The notes under the pieces were generated by a model, which made no database searches, was not told the origin of the DNA, and saw nothing but the letters and a program-made list of their open reading frames with translations. This document shows, piece after piece, positions 33,071 through 43,941 of a DNA stretch of 64,000 nucleotides. How positions within the stretch are numbered: position 1 is the stretch's first letter; every line of letters begins with the position of its first letter. A program made the position numbers and the translations under genes. The stretch spans positions 42,492,006 through 42,556,005 of the forward strand of contig OY294047.1 of the NCBI GenBank assembly GCA_958510825.1, written 5' to 3'. Source of the DNA: Brachypterus glaber. Taxonomy: Eukaryota > Arthropoda > Insecta > Coleoptera > Kateretidae.

Positions 33071-34542
33071 TTAAGAATTTTCTATGTTACTTTTTATTCT
33101 TATAGTATTTTTTCAATTGAACTTACCTATGGCTGATTTGTTTCATCTGAAGCCAAATCTTTGGTTCCAGAGAAGTCATCTAATCACTCAGAAATCAATC
33201 TGAGAATAGATTTTTTGATTGAATAGATATATTTTACAAGATTATTGTATAACTACCTTCATATATAGTAATAAAAAGTGACCTCTTTGGTCTAAGTACA
33301 CCATTTTTCACGCGATACTTGCTTCCTGGAAGCCATACACCACATATGGACAGGCGTAACACCTCGTTTCTCGCATAGACATCGAAATTAAAACGTTCTG
33401 TGCGCACCATAGATCTATTAAAATAATGACTATTCGATTAAAATTTTTCGCTATGGTAACGTGATTTATTACGAAATTATAATGGGATGCTTGCATGGGA
33501 ATGGTAGTAGGCTGGGTGAAAAGAATCTGGATCCACATTTGTAATTGTACAGAGCAAAAGGAATTAATCAACATTTATTGAAAATTATGCAGTCATCTAT
33601 AATACAGGAAACGTAAAAATAGGAATATTAGTTTATAGCTTAAAATAATTAAAACTGTGTCTGTGATTGATGGATTCGTTAAAAACTGAATCTTAAAAAT
33701 TAAAACTTAAAGAAAAACTGATTTATATAACCTATTCCTAAAAGAGAATGTACCTAGTTTAAAGTTTTAATTTTTTAAATATCCACCAATCAAGTTTCAA
33801 ATTTTGAGGAATCCAGCAATTAAATATTAATTTTTAGGAAACGTCAAAATATTTTTTTCTACGACTGCTTTAGAATGTAAGCAAATACACACACTTTTCA
33901 AACACAGAATATATCCATTCTAGCTCTAGATATGGTATGAATATTCTGTATCAAGAATGAAAACATGTAGTGACATCTATTGTTTATAAAATTAAAGAAA
34001 ATTGTAGCAAAATTAGCAAAAATATATACATATTTTACCAAACCAAATATTGAATAATATAATGCAATTTATAGTTTTGCGTTAAAATTACATAAAGTTT
34101 ATTAGTTTTTCTTAATATTTGACCAGTTTTTTATCAATTTAGTTCAAAAAATTAAAACTGCTCCATCTATTGTTAAATATTTAAACCTGATATCTGTCAC
34201 AACAATCTGACATAACCTTCAATTTTTGTATTATAATTTGTAAATATGTGCTAAGATTAAATAAAAATCTTTTTTAAGTACTAATTTGATAAAATTATTA
34301 AATAACATTAATTGCTTTATTTAAAAATATGTGTTTTGTTGCATTTACAATGTCGAATCACAAAAAACATTGTTTTTAACCTTGTCCGCAGTTTAAAGCC
34401 ATACAGTGTTTTATATTTGCAGTCGAAGAAAAAGTTTAGTCTACAACACGTATGACCGACAAACTTTCCGCTCGCGCAGAATATTGTCTACTCCATAGTA
34501 GTTATAGAATATACTATTAAATTTAAAAGTATACTATAATAT
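33071..34542. other. gene-free AT-rich region
   Basis: A minus-strand 88-codon frame at 33308-33574 contains LIDLWCAQNVLISMSMRETR but no family features; not called. AATATACTATT at 34489-34499 resembles a YR-type start in inverted orientation but has no palindrome. Confidence 0.35.
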
Positions 34543-34866
34543 AATAGTTATTTATGGTACTAGTGGGTAAAGTAAGATATTGCCCATGAGAAAATTAACC
34601 TGCGAGGCGTCAGCCGAGCAGGTTATTTTTAGAGAGGACTTTATCGGTTTACCCATGATTGCCATACAAGGTTTTATCCAATAAATAGCTTAGGAATACA
34701 TATTTTTATTAAAAATTTTAATGACATTTACAAGAAAATAATTTGAGTGAGTGGGTAAAATAAATAATTATCCACTCAATAAAGTAAAAGCCACGCGGGG
34801 GTTATTGAGTTTATCTATTTAAAATAAAGCTGGTAATTGTCTTATTATCTGTATGTATTGGATAAA
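34543..34866 (+). mobile_element. non-autonomous YR-type element, family A, copy 3
   Basis: Begins AATAGTTATTTATGG and ends TATTGGATAAA. The palindrome, the inner repeat TTTTATCCAATA (34672-34683), the second hairpin (about 34750-34778) and the block AAAGCCACGCGGGGG all match copy 1, with small deletions. This is the third of three close copies; copies 1-3 differ by indels of a few to 30 bp, so they are probably of similar age. Confidence 0.85.
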
Positions 34867-35541
34867 ACCACTTTTTTATTCCCATTAATATGTCAACTTA
34901 ATTTTGATATGTACATTTAAATCAACAGTATGCCAATACCGCTTTTTTAGTAATTTTAATCTTCTAAGATCTTAACAATATAAAAATTTTAGAAACAAAA
35001 AGGTAGGTTTTAAAGAAAAAAATCCGATTATATTTAAAAATCGATTTTTAAACAGATCTGTAAAAAGTGCAAGTGGATTTGTGAATAAAATAAAATTTAA
35101 AATTGAACTTCATTAAACTTTTTAGATATAGCACCGTAAGCTTTCTGCATTCTACTTCATAATTATTTTTTCATCTATAAATAAATATTATGAAAATTAG
35201 CAAATTTCAAATGAGTTTTTCCTAAATATTTTTTGATGATGATTTCTACTTCCAATCTATTTTCAATACAATGGGAGTTGGAATAAATACGATCGATTAT
35301 TCTCTATCGGCACTCTGTATAAGTGTAGGTTGCTGAAAAAACTATTCGTTACTTTTATTTTCAGTAATCTTACGTAGATACGGAATTATATTTCCCAGAC
35401 TATTTTATGTATTTGAAATATGCATTAAAATTTAAATTGTTGGTATAATCTTTCACTACGCCTAGCTCCAGCATATTTAGAATGCAAAAATACTATAGGT
35501 GGAATTTGAAGGGTTATGTCAAATATTTTAGACTGTCCTCC
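34867..35541. other. gene-free AT-rich region
   Basis: No supportable feature. Confidence 0.35.
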
Positions 35542-35689
<148 letters not shown>

Positions 35690-35704
35690 TTGATCTCCAG
35701 TGAC

Positions 35705-35924
35705 AATAGTATATTATTCAATGAGCGTATAATAGATGCAATTAATCAATGAGGGTGAATTTTGGGGCACGAGCCGAAAGGCGAGTGACCTAGTCACCCG
35801 AATAATTAATATCTATTATACTCGAGTGGAATTTTATACTTTATCCACGGTCGTTTTAAATTTTAAACGGTTTATTTCTACAGACACGTGATTAATAGGC
35901 CCATTAATCACGGCCGTGGATAAA
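35705..35924 (+). mobile_element. palindrome-ended YR-type element, family D, copy 1
   Basis: AATAGTATATTATTCAATG starts a palindrome that runs to about 35840 (CGTATAATAGATGCAATTAA against TTAATATCTATTATACTCG) with tip GAGCCGAAAGGCGAGTG. Inner repeat TTTATCCACGGTCGT (35840-35854) and terminal ACGGCCGTGGATAAA (35910-35924) are inverted partners. Only about 55 bp separate them, so the element is nearly all ends. It is the reverse orientation of the tandem pair at 3679-4117. Confidence 0.75.
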
Positions 35925-38000
35925 TGTATTTAATAAATAGTTTGTAACCGGAATTAATTCCCTAGTAAGCTTTTATTGAGTTTTTTGTGGTAAAATACAA
36001 GAAAAGTATTCATTTAAAACTAACATTTTGTAGTAAAAGTTAACTGGATGTATAACATTTACGTACCCACAATTCTGTAAAGCATTTTTATGGAATTTAG
36101 ATTATTCTGATTATTTCTTTTAATATTTTAAAAATGGTTTTTTTTAATTCCAAAATAAATATTTTTATTGCACCAGGTTCACTAACAACAAAAAAATAAT
36201 GCAATTCTTCTGAAAACAGGAATTTTAGTTTAATGATATTTAATGTACCTAATATATTAAATATATATTTTTTTAAAATAACATTAAAAACGTATACAAA
36301 AAAATATATATCTATTAAAAAAACAAACCTAATAAAAAAATTTATGATAGAAATTTGATTGATAGAAATTACAAAAGTGGCAATTCTAATATTTGTAAAG
36401 GGACATTTTAGATTTTATAGTTCTTAGAATATTTATAAAAGTACAGAATCAGTTGTAAATTGTAGAAAAAGCTTTAAAAATGATTGACAAGAAATTAAAC
36501 GGTTTAAAATTAGCATACACCACGCCACAATGTAATTTATTAGCATCCACCATATCTAATTCATACGTGATATTCTGCGATAAAAACGCATACTCCCTGT
36601 CAATTTTTATTTCTGATGGATTAATTGCAATTATTTCTGTACCAATGAGAGAACCCTTAAGATAATCTTATGCCGCCGATTTTCATTAAATTAAAATTTG
36701 GAAAGGTGTACGTACTGCCGTGATTTGTTTTGTGCCTAGCTTTAAAGCTATATTTATGGTTATATGAGCCTGTGGACGGCGCTTTATTTAGAAATTACCA
36801 AAACGGTTTAAGTAAGAAACGGTTTAAGTTAGAAATTCCCAAAATGCTATGTGACCAAACTATACTACTGCTACTGGTACTACTGCCAAAACTGCTAACT
36901 AAATTCCGCTAATAAGTCTGTCATTCACGTCCTGCCAGCATGACAGAGTAAACCTGATCCCAAACTGAGATAGCTCCATAAATTAGCGTTATCAAAAGTT
37001 GTAGCAAAAATGGAAACGCGCTGTCCCTCACGTATTATTTTGAGAATAAATTTTGGAAACCTCGAACTCAAGAACGAACAGTATAGTCATGGTGAAACAT
37101 GCGCTAATATCTTAAAATATATAGAATTTTTCTGTGTTAAATTAAGTCCTACCAGAAAAAGGCAAATTGATTTTAACGACAGATAGATAACTTTCTAATA
37201 TATATTTTTTCGGCTAAATGGTTTAGGTCCGTGGCATTTTTAATGCACGTTACTGTACACCCTAAATTGTGGCGATTTGCCTTTTGGGAACAAGTGAACA
37301 GATAACAGTGACCACATCAATAGATGGCACCATACTTTTATATCTATCTAACGTTTTATTTAAATATTAACAACATACAAGATATACACTGCTGATGATT
37401 CCCAAAAAGGATGATATGGTACTATTCACTGTTTCCTGTTAATTTGATTTTAACGACAGATAGATAAATTTCTAACTTCATATCTTTCCAAGAGTTAAAC
37501 ATTTTAGGATTTCGCCAGTCTTTTTTTATAGAAATTGCTATAGATTGCTATAGAAAAAGTTAAGGGTTTTTTCGATGATGAGGCAGAATGGTACCTGAGT
37601 AATGATATGCCTCTACGGTAGGGTAAAAGAACAGTTATGTCAGATATGAACATGACATACTTATTTAATAAATCTGACACCTAAAACAAATGAATTCTTC
37701 ACTCGCCAAAGAGCAATATTCATTTGTTTCTTACATAATACGCGTGCCACTGCGTTCGAGATAATCTGATAGTTTATAGTCCGACAATTTCAATTTTTAT
37801 TGTCTTGAAGATGAACATAAATAAAAACAGTAATTCAGAAGCGTAGCAATAAAGTTCATTAAAAATAATGAATTTGAGCTGTATACGTTCAAAAATATTT
37901 GTTGTGTTCAAAATCAGTTCTAAATAGGTTTTTTTTACTATCGAAATTTCCCATCTCATAACGCAGTTCTAGTATAGACACCAAGATTTATTTTAATTAT
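35925..38000. other. gene-free AT-rich region, 2.1 kb
   Basis: Two 60-codon frames (36480, 36730) show no recognisable features. TTTTAACGACAGATAGATAA occurs at about 37173 and again at about 37449 in the same direction, hinting at an old repeat. Confidence 0.4.
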
Positions 38001-38657
38001 TATACACGGTGTATTTGAAATAGCATCGGAAATTTTAACAGATGATTCTACATCATAAAATATGACAAAAAGTTCCTATAAACATATGTCTAAAAATGCG
38101 TCATAAGGGAGCTACGCCCCTTTGAAAGTGGCTAAAAAAATCGGTTTTTATTTAATAACTCAGGAACCCTTTGAGAGATATCAACGAGGTTTTGCACGTC
38201 AACTAATCCTACTAAGGCCTGTTTTTTTGTGTTATTTTCATGTACTTATTTCAACCAGGGGTGTGCGAAACGGGGGGGGCTTATCAGTTTTTTGTCCCAA
38301 ACTTTTTTCTGTGTAACTTTTTTGCAATTTTATTTTTGAAATATGATTCTTCAGGTCAAAATACATAAAAAAGGTACTCTTGTTGTAATAGTGTAGGATT
38401 AACCGTTTTCGAGAAAATTCATAGGCCCCCCCGTTTCGCACACCCCTGGTTTAAATAAGTACGTGAAAATGACATACAAAGATGGGCCTTATTAGGATTA
38501 ATTTACGTGCAAAACCTCGTTAACATATCTCAAAGGGTTCCTGAGTTATTAAATAAAAACCGATTTTCTTAGCCAATTTCAAAGGGGCGTAGCTCCCTTA
38601 TGACGCATTTTTAGACATATGTTTATAGGAACTTTTTGTCATATTACACCCTGTATA
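38001..38657. mobile_element. fold-back element with TATACANGGTGTA ends
   Basis: TATACACGGTGTA at the left, inverted at the right as TACACCCTGTATA. Long inner arms follow: ATGACAAAAAGTTCCTATAA through GAACCCTTTGAGAGATAT to CCAGGGGTGTGCGAAACGGG on the left, with their reverse complements between 38424 and 38640. The loop is about 140 bp (38281-38423). A related, partly deleted copy lies at 57640-57930. TA flanks suggest a TA-target element. No gene. Confidence 0.75.
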
Positions 38658-39197
38658 AAACGAGAGAAAATACACGTTAAAAAATTTAATATATTATTAT
38701 TATTATAATTTTAAATTTGCAATGTAAATAAAGAAAATAAAATAAATTTATTGATATATTATCAAATAATTTATTCTGGATTAATGTTAAGTAAAATAAG
38801 ATGTTAATGAACTAAATTTATCGCACTATCTCTTTATGTCCGATTTTAGCAAATTTATTGTTATTAACTAAACGTGTTATTCTTTTTTATTAAAATTAAC
38901 ACAATACATTTTTTTTTCGTGATTTTACTCTTTATTTATGGGATCAAGACCTTTAGCTATAAGTTAAATCCTTAATAGCAACATTGTTGAATGAATTACT
39001 CAAAAAGCACCAGTGGTGCTGCACAACTTTCACCATCGGACAGCTTTTTTAATTTTTTTTATTATTTTATTCTGAAACTCCCTGAATATAAATAAATAAT
39101 ATTTCTCTTACCCAACTTAAAATTAAACCATAGAACTTAAAACTGTTGGATATATTTTTACATTCCATAAAATGTCTTAGCAGATTTAAACACTTAT
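38658..39197. other. gene-free AT-rich region
   Basis: No supportable feature; a minus-strand 64-codon frame at 39067-39261 runs into the neighbouring element and is not called. Confidence 0.35.
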
Positions 39198-39328
39198 AAT
39201 AGTTATTTATGGTACTAGTGGGTAAAATAAGATATTGTCCACGAGAGAATGTTTGACCCACGACGGCCGTAGGCCGAGTGGGTCAATATTCTTGTGTGGA
39301 CAATATCTATTTGCCCACGTGTGCCATA
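39198..39328 (+). repeat. terminal palindrome of the recombinase element
   Basis: TATTTATGGTACTAGTGGG pairs with CCCACGTGTGCCATA, AAGATATTGTCCAC with GTGGACAATATCT, and the tip GACCCACGACGGCCGTAGG with CCGAGTGGGTC. The tip (39255-39285) is strikingly GC-rich for this DNA. It lies outside the inner inverted repeat, so the two ends of the element are not symmetric: left has the palindrome plus repeat, right has the repeat alone. Confidence 0.8.
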
Positions 39329-39517
39329 CAAAATTTTATCCAATACATTTGTAATCATACGAAAATGCGGTTTTTAATAATGCTTTTTTATGTACACGCA
39401 ATGTTTTATCTCATTACGGCTGCTGTAATAGCAGGCGGCTATGTTACAAAAAAAAACAATTGCAAGTTTAACAGTTCAAGATTTAATTTTCCGCGTGGCG
39501 TCATTTTTAAATTTAAA

Positions 39518-40767
39518 ATGGATTTTGGAGAAGAAAATAGTGTTTTTATCCCTGAGGATATCCTGGAAGAAGCTAAAGTAGCTGCTTTTAATACACTACC
39601 GCCGAAATCAAAGGAAAAATATGAACACGAGTATAAAATTTTCGATAACTGGAGAAATTTGAGAAACATAAAAGGTTTAAATGAGGATGTTCTGCTTGCA
39701 TACTTTTTGCATTTATCAAAGTCATTACAATCGAGTTCAATGTGGTGCAAATACTCAAAATTAAAGGCAACTATAAAAATCTTTGAGGATATAGATATTT
39801 CGAGGTAAAACATACTTATTTTTGTGATTTATTTTCTAAGTTTGTATATTTTAGGTTTACAAAGCTCACAGCTTTTTTAAAAGGTAAAAGCAGGGATTAC
39901 AAGCCCAAAAAGGCTAGAATTTTAGAACGGGAAAATATAGTAAGATTTTTGGTGGATGCGCCAGACAGTCAGTATCTCCTGATGAAGATAGCTCTGATTA
40001 TTGCAATATCAGGGGCATGTCGTTGTGATGAGCTAACAAAACTGACAACTGCTGATATTGAAGACAAGGGAGCATATTTATACATCAAAATTCCAGATTC
40101 TAAAACCAACAAGCCACGTAGTTTTGCTGTTATTGAAGAAGGATTTCCAGTAAACCTATTACAATTATACAAAAAATATGTATCCCTTAGGCCCAAAAAT
40201 CCTAAAACAGATAGGTTTTTTCTATGTTACAGAGACCAGAAGTGTATATGCCAGCCAGTTGGCATTAACACTCTTTCTAAGATACCATTTCATATCGCAA
40301 GATATTTAAACTTACCAAATTCTTCCGATTACACTGGTCACTGCTTTAGACGTTCCTCAGCAACATTGTTGGCTGATGAAGGAGCTGATATTATGGAAAT
40401 TAAACGCCATGGAGCTTGGAAAAACAACAATGTTGCTGAGGGGTACATAGAGGATTCTATTAAGAACAAAATTGAAATTGCAAGAAAGATATCAGGAGCA
40501 AAAACATCTACTGTGGTTCGTACTCCTGTCCACATTCCTGCCACTGATGTCATTGCTTCAACATCAGCCACTGAAAGTGCTCCTGCCACTATTTCAGTCC
40601 CTCCTCCTCCTCCTCCTATTAATATATACTCCTCATCCAGACCGACAAGCCCCATTAATGTTACAGTGAACAATGCCTTAACTAAGGCCTTTGAAGGTCA
40701 GTTTGGGGGTATACACTTCCACGGACCCATCCAAAACATTAACATATATAAAAAAGAAACTGAATAG
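39518..40767 (+). CDS. tyrosine recombinase (Crypton-like), two exons
   Basis: Exon 1 is 39518-39804, a 50 bp intron (GTAAAA...TTTTAG, 39805-39854) follows, and exon 2 is 39855-40767; the joined frame is 399 residues. Residues about 1-125 form a helical SAM-like core-binding domain (SKEKYEHEYKIFDNW; MWCKYSKLKATIKIF), and 126-300 the catalytic domain. All expected catalytic residues are seen: R152 (SGACRCDEL), K179 (PDSKTNKP), H258 and R261 (TGHCFRRSSATLL), H281 with W284 (KRHGAWKN) and the nucleophile Y293 (AEGYIED). The enzyme should cut and rejoin DNA through a 3'-phosphotyrosine and insert or excise the element as a circle. The C-terminus (310-399) is low-complexity with a PPPPPP run. An upstream Met at 39278 is in frame, but ATG 39518 starts where the family-like sequence begins (DFGEENSVFIP). 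A poly(A) signal AATAAA is at 40817. The gene has no stop or frameshift and may be active. Confidence 0.85.
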
Positions 40768-41455
40768 ATTTTACTGTAGTTTTTATACAGTTTTTTGGTA
40801 ACTTTAAAATTATTTCAATAAAATATTTTCAATGTTTCATTTATTAATTTAGAACTACCTATTTTGTACGTTTCATCTACTATAGAGGCTATTCTACATC
40901 GACCAGTTCGATGTAAAAACTATATATTTACAAAAAACGCAAGAAATATAAATATAGTTTATAAATAATAGTCTAAAGACTTCATGACTAAAGTAAATTA
41001 AAGTGAATCATTATGTGCTTAATATGAAATCGATATTTTTAAATTTTACAATCGATATAAAAGCATCCTTACATCAATAAACATCGAGATTCGATGATGA
41101 GTAGGCTTTGGAAAACAAACGTTTGACATTTCAATTTTAAGGTTATGATAGCAATTTTATTGCTTTTAAAATTTCAACATTGTTACTGTTTATTTTAGCC
41201 GTTTGGCTCGTAAGATCAATTAAATGGGATCCCATGATAAACGCACACACCCCAATCACTAAAAAGTAAGTATTTCATTAAAAAACTGCCTTTTCTAAAA
41301 GAGTGGGGTAAAAATATTGTCTCACGTTGCTAGGGGAGACGTGAGACAATTTATAAACATTGAATAATATGTCAATTTCCTTAGGTAAGTTGACGACAGT
41401 AATCAAAGTCTTTATATTGATGTATTGGATAAAATAATGTTAACTATACTGCCCT

Positions 41456-41938
41456 TCTAAGACAAGTTGTCCTATCTGCAAAAATTCACTTTTTGAGATA
41501 ATCACACCATTGTATTGCTTTACACTAGCCCCATGTGCCTACTAAAAAGAAATGTCCTATCTAAACCCCAAATCCTAAAAATTAAGATATTTGTCCTATG
41601 TGGAAAATTTTCAATGTTTTCTAAATAAAATTGTCCCAACTAGTCTTTACTAGACGAATAAGTCAGGACTAGGACTAACTTTACAGATCTTAGTAATTTG
41701 ATTGGAATTTTTAGATCATTTTGTCCTAATTTTCTCAGATAGAAAAAATGCATTTAGTATGACAATTTATTTTTCTGACAAAAAAAATCATTTTTTTCAA
41801 AGGATTTTTGATTTTTGATTTAAAATAAAGCAGAACCTATAAATAAAGCCATATTTATTTAAACAAAAACAATAAAACGGGCCATATCTCAAAACATCTA
41901 ACTTGCAGATAGGACAACTTGTCTTAGCAGGGTAGTAT
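41456..41938. mobile_element. TIR element with ACTGCCCTTCTAAGAC ends
   Basis: The left end (ACTGCCCTTCTAAGACAAGT then TGTCCTATCTGCAA) is inverted at the right as TTGCAGATAGGACA then ACTTGTCTTAGCAGGGTAGT: 34 bp with one or two mismatches plus a 1 bp indel. TA-containing flanks on both sides. Interior 410 bp contains several TTGTCCTA / TTGTCCCA motifs and no gene. Confidence 0.8.
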
Positions 41939-42286
41939 ACTTACAGGATAAATTCTGAATGCTGCTTTGTCATTGGTGAGACCAAAAAGTCCAAACAGAC
42001 AACTATGCTTAAATGTAAATATATGTCCCTAAGTAATTTTATCTACTATACTTAGCTGTCTTTAATTCATAAGTTTGTGTAAATGTGTGTAAATAAATTA
42101 AATCTATGTAAAATAATGTATAAGTCTGGCAAACCTCTGTAAAACGCTGTATTTAAAATTACACAAATTTACAACATTAATGTAAAATTATTTAAAATTA
42201 CATAGATTTAGATTGATTTACGCATATTATCAATTACGGACTATGTACTTTTACAGAAAATTACATATCGGTTAATGGTATATTAC
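41939..42286. other. AT-rich spacer with small inverted repeats
   Basis: TAAATCTATGTAAA near 42098 and AAATTACATAGATTTA near 42193 are inverted partners; TTACACAAATTTACA-like motifs recur. Possibly a small old MITE; limits not definable. Confidence 0.3.
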
Positions 42287-43382
42287 ATATGGGTATTTCT
42301 GTACGAATCCATACCACCTTGGTGATTGAATGTCACGGATTTTCGTTAAACTTTTTTTATATTATCACCACTCTAATACTAAAAGCCTTATGCAAAAAAA
42401 AGAGTTTAAAAAATTTTTTTGGCTGAGATATGATTTTTTTTAAATTTTGTAATTTTTCAATTTTTGACGATAAAGAAAACAGCTTTATTTTCAATTTATT
42501 ACTATAAGTCTGACAATTTTAATCCAAATTTGATGAAATTTGGTGCACCCATGTAATCTTAGATGACAATCTTGAATTTTTTATAATTTTTTTTAATAGT
42601 GGGTTTCTGCTCTTCTTCTTCTTCTTCAAAAATATTTTTTTACGTTTTTTTATAACTATGTTTAACCCGATTTTTCGTAAAGTGCCCCCCCTACGATTTT
42701 TCTCAAATTTTGGTCAAATGTACTTCTAAGTGTCCTTTTTTCAATGACCTAAAATGTATTCTGGGCAAATTAGGTTTACTATATACTTTAGCCATTTTAA
42801 ATTTTTACGACAATGAGGAATTGTGCTGGAAATAGCTGTTTTACAAAAAAAGGCACATATTATTTTTTATATGTTTTTAATAGTTTAGGTCAAATGCTTC
42901 ATTTTAAGACAAAAACAAAATAATTAATTGTTGTTTTTTTTCAAAAAAGGCGCAAGTCCACAATTTTATTACTTTTTTATTTCTATATATTTTGTAGGCG
43001 TTTTTTTTCTGGTGTAAACGTTAGCTTACGTTAAATACTAAGTCTTTCACATCAAAAACTATTTTTATTTTTTTTTTAACACAATATGTTTTTTGATTTT
43101 GTTTTTGATCTTAAAAATGCCTGAAAGTTGGTAAACTGTCAGAGTAAGAAACTTTTTTTTTGTTATAAATCTTTTTTTAATTCGCAGCTCAGAGAAAAGT
43201 TTTCTATGCCGGGAATAAATCCTTAATAAAAATTAATTTAAAAAATATTAATTTATTTAACATACTAATTCTTTATTTACAATTTATTTATGTCTTATTA
43301 TTTAACTTTAATTATTATACAAAGCTTATCAAAATTTTTTAAATTTTTGTGAAGCGCATCCATCGCTAAAATATAATGAACT

Positions 43383-43580
43383 ATTTTTTTATTTGCTTGT
43401 ATTCCAAAGTGACATTGTTCGTTCGGTTAGAACTGTTAAGTTAAAAGTGACAATTTTGTTAACAGTTTGTCTTTTGTTTTACTTCGGCGTTCCCTTTTGG
43501 AAAATTGTATAGCGGTTGTGCTTGAAAAAACAAAAACAAAATTTTGTTGGCCCCTTATGGAAAATTGTCAGATAACTGAC
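43383..43580 (+). repeat. dispersed repeat S, copy 2
   Basis: Blocks TTCCAAAGTGACATTG, GGTTAGAACTGTTAAGTT, AAAAGTGACAA, GTTTGTCTTTTGTTTTAC, TTCGGCG and GGAAAATTGTATAGCGGTTG match copy 1 at 20848-21010. A GGCCCCTTATGGAAAATTGT block appears again at 43550. It lies in the centre of the giant inverted repeat. Confidence 0.55.
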
Positions 43581-43628
43581 AGAACCAAATTAAAGCTAAT
43601 TTTACCTATTACTTTTACCTTTTTGTGT

Positions 43629-43775
43629 TAAAATATGTTTAGAAGCGAAAAAAAAAATAGCGTATGATCCAAAGACGAGGAATATATCTCAATCTCTGCA
43701 TGCGACCGAGCAACATTATTTCTCGTCCTTGGATCATACGCAATTTTTTTTTCTCTTATAAACATATTTTTAACA
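43629..43775. repeat. 145 bp imperfect palindrome
   Basis: TTAAAATATGTTTAGAAGCG pairs with CTCTTATAAACATATTTTTAA, and GCGTATGATCCAAAGACGAG with CTCGTCCTTGGATCATACGC; the tip contains GCATGCGACCGAGC. In size and GC-rich tip it resembles the terminal palindromes of the YR-type elements, but the start reads AATATGTTTA instead of AATAGT and no inner/terminal repeat pair was found, so membership is uncertain. Confidence 0.55.
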
Positions 43776-43902
43776 AGAAATAAATAATAATGTCATATTA
43801 AAAAAATGGCAGGCCAGCATCTTGTCGTATATAACTGGCAGTTGTTTTACGATTGACAGGCCGCGGCATGCCGGTTGCCTACACTGTGCGCGCGAAAAAA
43901 TG

Positions 43903-43941
43903 TACTTTCCCGCACGCTGCCATGGTAACGTGCGGGAAAGT
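43903..43941. repeat. GC-rich 13 bp-stem hairpin
   Basis: ACTTTCCCGCACG and CGTGCGGGAAAGT are perfect partners with a 13-base loop, in a local patch (43855-43945) that is much more GC-rich than the surroundings. Confidence 0.8.

Larger units (their letters stand above)
39198..41433 (+). mobile_element. tyrosine-recombinase element with palindromic left end (putative autonomous copy)
   Basis: The 2.24 kb element starts AATAGTTATTTATGG and ends TATTGGATAAA, exactly like the short family A copies at 10944, 16609 and 34543. Parts in order: terminal palindrome (39198-39328), inner repeat TTTTATCCAATA (39334-39345), the two-exon recombinase gene (39518-40767), about 600 bp of AT-rich sequence, a second hairpin TTGTCTCACGT...ACGTGAGACAA (41317-41349), and the right-terminal inverted repeat TATTGGATAAA (41423-41433). 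No reverse transcriptase is present, which separates it from DIRS/Ngaro/PAT retroelements and points to Crypton-type DNA transposons. The interior differs from that of copies 1-3, so it is a sister subfamily and not their direct parent. A TIR element is inserted just 22 bp beyond the right end. Confidence 0.8.

Noticed and set aside
39278..39517. Longer N-terminus for the recombinase starting at an upstream in-frame Met
   Set aside because: That part would lie over the terminal palindrome and inner repeat and does not look like recombinase; ATG 39518 precedes the family-like start.
39198..41433. DIRS/Ngaro-type retrotransposon
   Set aside because: The YR is the only coding region; no RT or RNase H motifs were found between the ends.
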